Assembly (NCBI RefSeq): GCF_026341275.1
Contig: NZ_JAIFZO010000002.1
Span: 4,742,118 to 4,806,117, forward strand
DNA length: 64,000 nt
Reading direction: 5' to 3'
DNA from: Streptomyces ortus
GTDB taxonomy: Bacteria; Actinomycetota; Actinomycetes; Streptomycetales; Streptomycetaceae
In this document: piece by piece, positions 1 to 7,866 of the stretch
Layout of the letters: each line of letters starts with the position of its first letter
Position numbering within the stretch: position 1 is the first letter of the stretch
Made by a program: the position numbers and the translations under genes
Notes under the pieces: model-generated
The model's database searches: none
Seen by the model: only the letters and a program-made list of their open reading frames with translations
What the model was told of the DNA's origin: nothing

Positions 1-420
1 CGAGGCCCCCCACGAGCGATGCGCGTACGTGAATCGTCGACTGCTATCTTCGCGACGAGGTGCATAGTGGGCAAGATGTGAGGCTCAACTTGGTGGGGCA
101 GGTATCCGGATGTAACAGCCGGACAGGGAGGCTTGTTGCCGGGCCAGGTGCGCACATCTCGAAGCGCGCAGGGACTCTTCCAGCGTTCCGGTGGCCACGC
201 TTTGCGGCAACATCGACAGGCTCTGTGGAAGCCCCAGGACTCACTCGCCGTGACCTGGGGCTTTTGCTTTTTTTGGTGTCGCCGGTGTCGCCGGTGTCGC
301 CGGTGCGGTGAGGGCTGCGGGTGCTGGGGGGTGTCGTCGCAGGTGTTCGTTTGGGTGGGGGCCGGTTGTGGGGGGTGTGCGGGGTCGATACTGGAGGTCT
401 GGATGACCTAGGGGGGCAGG
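1..420. other. left-edge intergenic region, no gene
   Basis: I see no convincing coding region here. Bases 1-228 show no tRNA T-loop signature and no frame with credible protein composition; they could be the 3' part of a small RNA or of a transcript starting outside the window. Bases 275-306 hold about three and a half copies of a 9-bp tandem repeat (GGTGTCGCC). The G-rich stretch at 411-420 is the probable ribosome binding site of the ATPase gene that starts at 421. Confidence 0.5.
229..275 (+). terminator. rho-independent terminator
   Basis: A 10-bp perfect stem (AAGCCCCAGG at 229-238 with CCTGGGGCTT at 254-263) has an inner TCAC/GTGA pairing in its loop. It is followed by a T-rich tail ending in a run of seven or eight Ts. 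This is a classical intrinsic terminator, with an unusually good T tract for Streptomyces. It must end a transcript coming from the left, either off-window or an unannotated small RNA in 1-228, because no recognisable gene precedes it here. Confidence 0.8.
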
Positions 421-2337
421 ATGGTCGGCGGTCCGGTGCTCGCACAGTTGCATTTCGGGCGTGAGGATGCCGAACGGGACGTGACCGAGGGGCTGTTGCT
501 GCGGGGCGGGTTCGTGCCCAACGCCGCCTACCGGGGTGCTCTCTCCGGGCGGAAGATGCTGATCATCGGGCGCAAGGGGTCCGGCAAGAGCGCGATCTGC
601 ATGCAGTTGCTGGCGGACGGGCCCGGGGGACACCGCGGCGGCAAGATACTCGTCACGCCCGACGAGGCGGCGGGAGAGGAGATCCGGCGGTTCGAGTTGC
701 AGGGGCTTCCCGGGGACTCGGCCAAGGCGCTGATCTGGCGGTACGTGTTTGCCGTCCACGCGGCTCGGCATCTGGTCGGCCACGCCAAGGAGGCGCATGG
801 CAAGCGGCCCGACTCGGTGAAGGCGCTCGCCCGCTTTCTGAAGCAGAACGGCGAGGCGGCGGTCGGGGACCGGCTGGTGGAGCGGCTGGCGCAGGGGGCC
901 CGTGGGTTGCAGAGTTCGCTGTCCCTGGAGGCCTTCGGCGTCAAAGCGAGCGTGGACCTCGCGCAGTCCCCGTCCGAAGGGGCCCGGGCAGCGCGGCAGT
1001 TGGAAGTCGTCGAGCAGGGGGTGACCCGGGCCTTCACCGACCTGGGGTGCGGCGGGGGAGCGCATCCTCCCTTGCTGCTGATGGTCGATCAGCTGGAGCA
1101 GGTGTGGTCCGCCGAGCCGGACAGCAATTCCATGGTGATCGGGTTGCTGCTGGCGGCCAAGCACGCGGCGGGTCTGTACGGGCGGTCGGTGCGGTTCCTG
1201 TTGTTCCTGCGGGCCGACATCTATGACTCGTTGTCCTTCGGGGAGGGCGACAAGTTCCACGGCGACGAACTGCGGATCGCCTGGACCGAGCGGGCCCTGA
1301 GAGACCTCGCGGTGGCCAGGGCGCGCGCGTCCGTCGGCGAGGATCTCGATGAGGAGCGGCTGTGGACGGAGCTGTTCCCGCAGACGGTGGGCGGGGAGGA
1401 GACCGCGAAGTACCTCTTCCGCCACTGTCTGCCCCGGCCGCGCGACGCCATCCAGTTCCTCAACCTCTGCCAGGAGAAGGCCTGGCTGGAGCACCAGCGG
1501 GAGTGGATCACCGAGGCGGACGTACGGCAGGCGGGCCGGCAGTTCTCGGAGTGGAAGCTCAAGGACCTGAGCTCGGAGTATCTGGTCGCGCACCCGTTCC
1601 TCAATCAGCTGCGTCCGCTGTTCCAGAACACCGGCTACGTGGTCACGCGCGTCGCGCTCGCACGTCGCTTCGAGGCCGCGGCGGAGACCCTCCACCACGA
1701 TTTTCCCGCGTACGCCGACGCGCTGACCCTGTCCGGAGTCATCGACGTGCTCTACGGCGTCGGCTTCCTCGGCGTCCGGCGGGGGAACGACGTGGTGTTC
1801 GCCGGGGACGACGACCTGCCCGTCCAGCCGCATGAGACGGAGTTCCACGTCCACGCGTGCTTCAGGGCGGCGCTCGGCGCCACCAGGCCTTTCGACCTGC
1901 GGCCCTACGAGGTGCAGTTCGCGGACGTGCGGAACACGCTGGGGTACCCCGGTTCCGTGACGTCGGGCGGCACCCCCCGCAACCGTGACGACCGGTTGCT
2001 GAGGGAACTCCGGCAGTCCTGCCATTCCATCCGGGCCCAGGTCCACCGGGCGGTGGCGCTGTCGTGGGACGTCGGGGACGAGATCAAACGCCAGATCGGT
2101 CGTGTCAGTGACGACGCCGGCCGCATCCCGGCCGGGGCTGCCGCGTCCGTCGGTGTCGACGTCGACGAGTATCTCCTCACCACCAGCCACTACTTCACCA
2201 CCCTGGCCGCCCAGCTCATCGACAGCGGACTGGACGAGACCACGGGCGTCAACGATGTCGCCCGCCGTATCGAGGAGGAGGCCCGGCGGTTGCGGCGCCT
2301 GGCGGGCGGGTCGTTCGGCAGTTCGGGGAGTTCCTGA
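421..2337 (+). CDS. P-loop ATPase, Sll1717/KAP-STAND-like
   Basis: A 638-residue soluble protein. The Walker A motif GRKGSGKS is at residues 50-57. A hydrophobic Walker B strand ending in D-Q-L-E lies near residue 223. A conserved strand with FLRADIYDSL near 261-271 looks like the sensor/arginine region of KAP/STAND-type NTPases. I place it in the family annotated as P-loop ATPase, Sll1717 family, whose function is not established; such large ATPases often act as switches in signalling or phage-defence loci. No membrane segment is visible and the C-terminal third is predominantly helical. The start is ATG with a G-rich Shine-Dalgarno stretch just upstream. A serine/threonine kinase follows 186 bp downstream on the same strand, so the two may act together (inference). 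Confidence 0.8.
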   Translation: MVGGPVLAQLHFGREDAERDVTEGLLLRGGFVPNAAYRGALSGRKMLIIGRKGSGKSAICMQLLADGPGGHRGGKILVTPDEAAGEEIRRFELQGLPGDSAKALIWRYVFAVHAARHLVGHAKEAHGKRPDSVKALARFLKQNGEAAVGDRLVERLAQGARGLQSSLSLEAFGVKASVDLAQSPSEGARAARQLEVVEQGVTRAFTDLGCGGGAHPPLLLMVDQLEQVWSAEPDSNSMVIGLLLAAKHAAGLYGRSVRFLLFLRADIYDSLSFGEGDKFHGDELRIAWTERALRDLAVARARASVGEDLDEERLWTELFPQTVGGEETAKYLFRHCLPRPRDAIQFLNLCQEKAWLEHQREWITEADVRQAGRQFSEWKLKDLSSEYLVAHPFLNQLRPLFQNTGYVVTRVALARRFEAAAETLHHDFPAYADALTLSGVIDVLYGVGFLGVRRGNDVVFAGDDDLPVQPHETEFHVHACFRAALGATRPFDLRPYEVQFADVRNTLGYPGSVTSGGTPRNRDDRLLRELRQSCHSIRAQVHRAVALSWDVGDEIKRQIGRVSDDAGRIPAGAAASVGVDVDEYLLTTSHYFTTLAAQLIDSGLDETTGVNDVARRIEEEARRLRRLAGGSFGSSGSS

Positions 2338-2523
2338 GGGGCGACGAGTTCCGACCTGCCTCGGGGACCTCAGCGGGTCAGAGGATCAGAGGTCAGAGGA
2401 TCAGGGGGCAGAGGGACTTGGCGGGCGGGACCCGGCTGGCCGGTGAAGGCGCCATACTCGTAGGGGAGTTGTGAGCCGTACCGTCGTGCGGCGGTGGCGG
2501 TTCACCGACGGGGGAGGGGACTG

Positions 2524-3849
2524 GTGCAGGGCGTACTGCTCGCCGAGCGGTTCCGGATCGGTGACCGGCTGGGCGCCGGCGCCTCCGGGCAGGTCTGGGC
2601 GGCACAGGACGAGCGGATGCGGCGGGAGGTCGCCGTCAAGGTCGTTCATCCGCAGTACGGCATGGACGAGGCGGAGACGCAGGCCCGCTTCCAGCGCGAG
2701 GTGCAACTGGCGGGACGGCTCTCCCACCAGAACATCGTCACCGTGCACGACTGGGGGGAGGTGTCGGTCGACGGGCGCCCGACCCTCTTCCTGGTCATGG
2801 AGCTCGTGCGGGGCGTATCCCTCCACAGGCGGTTCAAGGAGTCCACGCCGTCCTGGCCGCTGGCCGCCGGGTGGGCCGCGCAGATCGCGGACGCGCTGCA
2901 CGCCGCGCATCAGCAGGGTGTGGTCCACCGGGACATCAAGCCGGCCAACGCGTTGCTCACGCCGGACGGGGCGGTGAAGGTGCTCGACTTCGGCGTCGCG
3001 AAGTTCATGGGCGACACCATCGGTGCCCGCGCACTCACCGTCACGGGCACTCCGCTCGGCTCACCTGCGTACATGTCTCCCGAACAGGCTGAGGGCGACC
3101 GGGAGATCGACCCTCGCAGCGACCTGTACTCGCTGGGGTGTCTGCTCTACCACGCGGTGGCCGGGCGGCCACCCTTCACCGGCACCAACCAGTGGGCCGT
3201 GCTCCGCAAACAGTTGGAGGCCGTCCCGGAACCGCCCTCGGCCCACGCCGACGGCCTCCCCGCCGCACTGAACGACCTCATCCTGAGCCTGCTCGCCAAG
3301 CGCCCGGGGGACCGGCCGGCGGACGCGGCCACGGTGTACGAGGCACTGGGCACCCTCCTCGTGGACCACGCCGCCACCGAACCCGGCGGAGACCTGCTGG
3401 AGGTCGTCCAGCTGGGGGACAGGCACTCCGTGTCCGGGATGATCCTGAAACGGTCCTGGGAGCTTCTGGAAGAGGCTCGGGCGGACGCTTCGCGGATCGT
3501 CACGGAGGCCACGAGGGTCGAAGCCGAGGCGCTCCGGGAGGCGAGGCGCACCACCGCGCTGGTCAGACGCGAACTGGAGGTTCTTCTCCGGCGCAGCGAG
3601 GAGATGGACGCCAAAATCGAGAAGATCACCGCGCGTCGCAGGTCCGTGGAGGATTCCCAGCCGAGCGAGGAGGACTACTACCTCGTCTTCAAGAAGGCGA
3701 TCGACGGCAGCTATCCCGACGCGTACCAGTTCGGCGAGGCGGTGGAGGCGACGTACGGCTTCCTCGTGTCCGACGACGAGGCGAACCGCTTGGTCAACCG
3801 CTTCATCACCCGCCACGTCGCGGAGCTGCAGGAGGACCACATCGCGTAG
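2524..3849 (+). CDS. serine/threonine protein kinase (Hanks type)
   Basis: A 441-residue kinase. The glycine loop GAGASG is at 17-22, the ATP-binding lysine is K39 (AVKVV), the helix-C glutamate is E59, the catalytic loop HRDIKPAN has D137, the DFG is at 155-157, and an activation segment leads to SPAYMSPEQA. All catalytic residues are present. Unlike PknB-type kinases there is no transmembrane segment or PASTA domain. After the kinase domain (about 1-275) comes a charged helical, probably coiled-coil, region (about 305-370) and a compact helical tail. GTG at 2524 is chosen because GGGGGAGGGG lies directly upstream; an in-frame GTG at 2494 would add ten poorly conserved residues. It probably phosphorylates or senses through the neighbouring ATPase (inference). 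Confidence 0.88.
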   Translation: MQGVLLAERFRIGDRLGAGASGQVWAAQDERMRREVAVKVVHPQYGMDEAETQARFQREVQLAGRLSHQNIVTVHDWGEVSVDGRPTLFLVMELVRGVSLHRRFKESTPSWPLAAGWAAQIADALHAAHQQGVVHRDIKPANALLTPDGAVKVLDFGVAKFMGDTIGARALTVTGTPLGSPAYMSPEQAEGDREIDPRSDLYSLGCLLYHAVAGRPPFTGTNQWAVLRKQLEAVPEPPSAHADGLPAALNDLILSLLAKRPGDRPADAATVYEALGTLLVDHAATEPGGDLLEVVQLGDRHSVSGMILKRSWELLEEARADASRIVTEATRVEAEALREARRTTALVRRELEVLLRRSEEMDAKIEKITARRRSVEDSQPSEEDYYLVFKKAIDGSYPDAYQFGEAVEATYGFLVSDDEANRLVNRFITRHVAELQEDHIA

Positions 3850-3850
3850 C

Positions 3851-3956
3851 CGATTATGTGATCGGTTACGGCACCGACCACGTGATCGGTTGCGGCACCG
3901 ACCATGTGATCGATTACGTGATCGATTACGTGGTCGGTGACGTCACTGACCATGTG
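3851..3956. repeat. 24-bp direct repeats with hairpin potential
   Basis: Between the convergent kinase and M56 genes, units built on GTGATCGGTT-CGGCACCGACCA repeat with a 24-bp period, then decay into GTGATCGATTAC units. Each unit is close to self-complementary around CACGTG (ACCGACCACGTGATCGGT), so the block can fold into serial hairpins on either strand. A bidirectional terminator or barrier to read-through is the simplest role. It fills the whole gap, ending 9 bp before the stop codon of the M56 gene. Confidence 0.6.
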
Positions 3957-3965
3957 AAGCAGGTG

Positions 3966-4913
3966 TTACGAGGCCAGGGTCGCCAGTGCCGGGCCGAACG
4001 CGATCAGGAGCGGGACCAGCGGGGCCAGTGCGGCGGCCGTCGTGGTGCTTCTGCGGTGGGAGCGGGTGAGGCGGGGCGGCGGGTCCAGGAGGCGTTCCAC
4101 GCGTTGGTGGAGGAGCGGCCTGGGCGTGGCGCAGGAGAGCACGCCGCGGTGCTGGTTCAGCTCGATCAGGGCCAGCGCGGTCGTGAGGTGGCCGCAGCGG
4201 CGCGAGGCCGTGTCGTCGGCGGACAGTTCGACGAGGCGGTGCGTCTGGTCGCGGAAGTCACGGAAGACCGGGATGCCGGGGAAACCGCCGGCCAGCGCCT
4301 GGGACAGATGCAGGAGCCAGTCGTGGCGGGCGCGCGCGTGGCCCAGTTCGTGGGCCTGGATGGCGTCCAGCTGGTGGTCGGTGAGGCGGTGCAGGGCGCC
4401 CGTGGTGACGACCAGCTGGGACGGGCTGCCGGGCATCCACCAGGCGTCCGGGTACTCGTCCTCCAGCACGAGGAGCGGGCCGCGCGAGGTCGGCAGGCCG
4501 GCCGGCAGCTCGGGGGCCCGTTCGCGCAGGTGCTCGCGGCGCAGACGGCTGCGCCTGCGGGCCTCCGTCACCTCGCGGGCGAGCATCGCCGTGGTCCAGG
4601 CGGCGCCGCCGGCCAGCAGCAGGGTCAGCGCGGTGGTCCAGGGCGGGGCGGCGGCCAGGTCGTACGCCGCGGTGACGGAGGGCGGCGCGGGGGCGAAGAC
4701 ATGGGCGCGGACGGTGTGGAAGACGGCGGAGGCGCTCAGTACGAGCGACGACAGACAGCACAGCAGGACCGTGGCGACCAGGCACTGCCACACCCACAGC
4801 GCGAGTACGGGCTCCCGCTCGGGCCATGAGGCGCCGGTCAGGACGCGGGGTGCCACGACCGCGGCGGTCAGGGCGACGGCCGCCATCAGCATGAGGGAGA
4901 TCGTCACGGTCAT
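3966..4913 (-). CDS. M56/BlaR1-type membrane metallopeptidase
   Basis: A 315-residue membrane protein. Hydrophobic segments lie at about 3-22, 36-62 and 92-112, with a last one near the C terminus (about 290-312). The cytosolic zinc protease core has HELGH at 188-192 and the downstream glutamate in ELSADD (E229). This is the BlaR1/MecR1-like M56 family, without the C-terminal penicillin-sensor domain. In Streptomyces such genes normally sit beside a BlaI/MecI repressor that the protease helps to inactivate; none is adjacent here. The only BlaI-type gene in the window is about 57 kb away. ATG start with a GGGGCCCAGGA ribosome site. Confidence 0.85.
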   Translation of the reverse strand: MTVTISLMLMAAVALTAAVVAPRVLTGASWPEREPVLALWVWQCLVATVLLCCLSSLVLSASAVFHTVRAHVFAPAPPSVTAAYDLAAAPPWTTALTLLLAGGAAWTTAMLAREVTEARRRSRLRREHLRERAPELPAGLPTSRGPLLVLEDEYPDAWWMPGSPSQLVVTTGALHRLTDHQLDAIQAHELGHARARHDWLLHLSQALAGGFPGIPVFRDFRDQTHRLVELSADDTASRRCGHLTTALALIELNQHRGVLSCATPRPLLHQRVERLLDPPPRLTRSHRRSTTTAAALAPLVPLLIAFGPALATLAS

Positions 4914-5258
4914 GTCCTGGGCCCCTTCCTCTCCGCTTCGGTCCCACGGTCCTGGGGGTCCTGCGGGATCCGCGGGTCCCGCAGGACGTGCCGGCTGTCG
5001 GTCGGCGGCTGCCGGCGGTGGTGTCGTGGGTCATGGCTCATGGCTCATGGCTCGTGAGTCGTGAGTCATGGACACGCTACCGGTCGGTGGGGTCCCGAGG
5101 CACCCGCCGGAGGGACGGTCCGAGGGAGGCCGCCGGGGAGGGCGTCCGGGGCGCGTGCCGCGACACCCTTACGTGGTCGCGTACTTGAGGAGTCCGCAGC
5201 GTGAACGGCTAGCATCGGCCCCTGATTGTCCGACGAGGTCGAGATCGGGGTGGGCGTC
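4914..5258. other. divergent promoter region with short repeats
   Basis: A 345-bp gap between the M56 gene (-) and the glycosyltransferase gene (+). It contains a short tandem array of GGCTCAT units followed by GTGAGTC units (about 5034-5070) and otherwise GC-rich sequence. I see no coding capacity and no clear promoter hexamers. Confidence 0.5.
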
Positions 5259-6155
5259 ATGTCGGTGGGACCGCGGATCGCGGTGGCCGTGGTGACGATG
5301 GGGACGCGGCCCGACGAGGTCGACGCGCTGCTCGCCTCGGTGGCCAAGCAGGACGTCGCACCCGAGCGGATCGTGATCGTCGGCAACGGCTGTCCGCTGC
5401 CGGAGTTCGCCGAGCGGCTCGGCCTGCCCGGTGAGGTCACCGCCATCGAGGTCGACGAGAACCTCGGCTGCCCGGGTGGCCGCAACGTCGCCCTGCGGCG
5501 CCTGCGGGAGTTCGGTGACGTGGACGTCGTCGTCGAGCTGGACGACGACGGGCTGCTCGTCGACCCCGATGTGCTGCGCACGGTACGGGACCTGTACGCC
5601 GCCGAGCCGCGCCTGGGCATCGTCGGTTTCCGCATCGCCGACGAGCACGGTGAGACCCAGCGGCGCCACGTACCCAGGCTCGGCGCCAAGGACCCCCTGC
5701 GGGGCGGCGAGGTGACCTGCTTCCTCGGCGGCGGGCACGCCCTGTCCATGGAGATGCTCGCGCAGACCGGGGACTGGCCCGCCGAGTTCTTCTTCGCACA
5801 CGAGGAGACCGACCTGGCGTGGCGGGCCGCCGACGCCGGCTGGACCATCCGGTACGAGCCCCAGCTGCTGCTCCAGCACCCGAAGACGTCGCCCGCCCGG
5901 CACGCCATCTACTACCGCGTCACCGCCCGCAACCGCGTCTGGCTGGTCAGGCGCCGGCTGCCCCTCCCGCTCATCCCCGTCCACCTGGCGGTCTGGATCG
6001 CGCTGACCCTCGTACGGACGCGGTCCTTCGGTGGGCTGCGCGCGTGGTTCGGGGGCTTCGTGGAAGGGCTGAGGGCGCCGGCCGGGGAGCGCCGGCCGAT
6101 GCGCTGGCGGACCGTGTGGCGGCTTACGCGGCTGGGGCGACCGCCCGTCATCTGA
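5259..6155 (+). CDS. family 2 glycosyltransferase
   Basis: About 298 residues with a GT-A fold. The N-terminal strand is AVAVVTMG, the nucleotide-binding strand VIVGNG, a metal-binding DDDG follows VVVELD, and the acceptor-side motif HEETDLAWR (the ED of GT2 enzymes) is present. A short hydrophobic segment near LIPVHLAVWIALTLV close to the C terminus may associate with the membrane. It should transfer a sugar from a nucleotide donor to a cell-envelope or polysaccharide acceptor; the substrate cannot be read from sequence. ATG 5259 is preferred over an in-frame TTG at 5226 because homology to GT2 N termini begins there. It stands alone, followed by a pseudogene. Confidence 0.82.
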   Translation: MSVGPRIAVAVVTMGTRPDEVDALLASVAKQDVAPERIVIVGNGCPLPEFAERLGLPGEVTAIEVDENLGCPGGRNVALRRLREFGDVDVVVELDDDGLLVDPDVLRTVRDLYAAEPRLGIVGFRIADEHGETQRRHVPRLGAKDPLRGGEVTCFLGGGHALSMEMLAQTGDWPAEFFFAHEETDLAWRAADAGWTIRYEPQLLLQHPKTSPARHAIYYRVTARNRVWLVRRRLPLPLIPVHLAVWIALTLVRTRSFGGLRAWFGGFVEGLRAPAGERRPMRWRTVWRLTRLGRPPVI

Positions 6156-6519
6156 GACGGACCCGGTCGCGACGGCGACACTCCCCCGAGTCGCGGCGAC
6201 CTTCGACGCCTACCGCGTACCGGAGCGACCGGATCCGACGCGATGATCAAATCAGGCCACGCCAACCGATCGCCAACATGGGGCGGACGGTGCGGCGGGG
6301 CACGGAGTTCCGCCCGCGGGTCGGCGGAGCGTCGGATTCCGGCCGCCCGGCGCCGTCGGCGGGGAGGGCGAGCAGGTGGGCGGCGGGACGCGGTCGGGTC
6401 GGGATGCCGGTCTGCCCGGTCCGCCTGACGTGCCCGGTCCGCCCGGCGCGGCTGGTCCGTCCAGCGCCTCGGCCTCCACCCCAGCCCCGGCCTCTGCCGC
6501 TGCCTCTGCGTTCACGCCC

Positions 6520-7811
6520 GTGAACGCGTGCCGGTTGCGTTTCGGGCTGCTCGGGCCCACGGTCGTGTACGACGCCGGTGGCGCCCCCCGGCCGGTCAGC
6601 AGCGCCAAGGGGCGCGCCCTGCTCACTGCGCTGCTCCTGGAGCCGGGGCGGGTCGTCTCGGTGCACACGCTCAAGGAGGCGTTGTGGGGCGCGTTCCCGC
6701 CCGCGTCCGCGCACGCCTCGCTGCAGAATCACGTGACGCGTCTGCGGCGGCTCCAGCTGTACGTACGCCTGCATGGGGCGACCCCGGGCGTGCCGCCGCT
6801 CACCGCCGGGCAGGCCCTCGCCGCACTGCTCCGCGACCTCGGTGCGGAACCGCGAGGCGTGCCCGAACACCCGGACGCGGCCAGCGCGTTGCTCCGGTCG
6901 CTGCTGGCCCCCACCCGCACCCTGCTCGTACTGGACGATGTCGCGAACGCCGCCCAGGTCCGCCACCTGCTGCCTGCGGGCGCCGGCTGCGCGGTGATCG
7001 TCACCAGCCGTTCGCCCCTCACCGCGCTGGACGGCGCGACGCGCTCTCCGACCTGGCGGGGCTGCGCTTCATGCAGGGCCGGGCCGGCGAGGCGCTCGTG
7101 CTGACCGACCAGGCACTCGCGCGCTGGCGCGGTCTCGGTGTCCTGCCGCGCGTCCAGCGCTGTCTGAACAACCGGGGTCTGCTGCTCGAAGGTCTGGGCC
7201 GGTACGCCGAGTGCGAGACCGCACTGCGGGAGAGCCTCGCACTGGCACGGCAGGCGGGCGACGCGGACGGCGAGGCCGTCGTCTACAGCAACCTCGGCAA
7301 TCTGTACGAGCACAGCGACCCGCGCGCCGCCATCGAGTGGCACGAGCGGAGCCTCGCGCTCGGGGAGGTCATGGGCGACTCACGGGTCCGCGAGTCCGGG
7401 CACTGCAACATCGGGTACGCCCACCTCACGCTCGGCGAACCGGCCGGTGCGCTGGAGCACTTCGACCGGGCCCTGAGCATCTCGGACGGGGTCGACTGGC
7501 AGAGCGGTTCGCAGACCAGGCTCGGTCTGGTGCGTGCCCTGCGCGACCTCGACCGCTCGGAGCGGGCGGCCCGGGAGTGCGCCCTCCTGCTGGAGCGTGC
7601 CGAGCGGCGTGCCGACCGCTACACCACTGGTCTCGCCAGGCACCAGCAAGGACTGCTGCACCGGTCGGCCGGCCGTACGGAGGAGGCGTACGAGCAGTGG
7701 GAACTGGCCCTCAACGACCTCAACGACCTCGACGACCTCGACGACCTCGACGGCACCGACAGCCCGGTGGCCGAGGAGTTGCGGGATCTGCTGCTGAGCC
7801 GCGTCGGCTGA
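6520..7811 (+). pseudogene. decayed SARP / NB-ARC / TPR regulator (AfsR type)
   Basis: Three pieces of an AfsR-like regulator remain. At 6520-6750 is the start of the OmpR-like winged helix (FGLLGP...KGRALLTALLLEPGRVVS...). At about 6750-7035 the reading continues in frame straight into the NB-ARC region just after the P-loop (QLYVRLHG... to VIVTSRSPLTALDG). From about 7038 the homology shifts to another frame and continues as TPR repeats (GRAGEALVLTDQALARW onwards) to the stop at 7811. The winged-helix remainder, the BTAD, Walker A and most of the ATPase are gone, so at least two deletions have occurred. The protein cannot be functional. An Ala/Pro-rich lead-in (from 6376) precedes it in frame. 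The C terminus has a short DLND/DLDD repeat. Confidence 0.85.
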
Positions 7812-7866
7812 CCACCACGCACCGGGGCGCACCGGGGGCGCACCGAGGGCACACCGCTCAGCGCGC

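Noticed and set aside
1..228. tRNA or 6S-like RNA gene before the first terminator
   Set aside because: No T-loop or cloverleaf could be drawn, and I have no conserved RNA signature to support a call; only the terminator is certain.
241..2190. Long minus-strand open frame opposite the ATPase gene
   Set aside because: It is a by-product of GC-biased codons on the plus strand. The plus frame has Walker motifs and a ribosome site; the minus frame has no recognisable domain.
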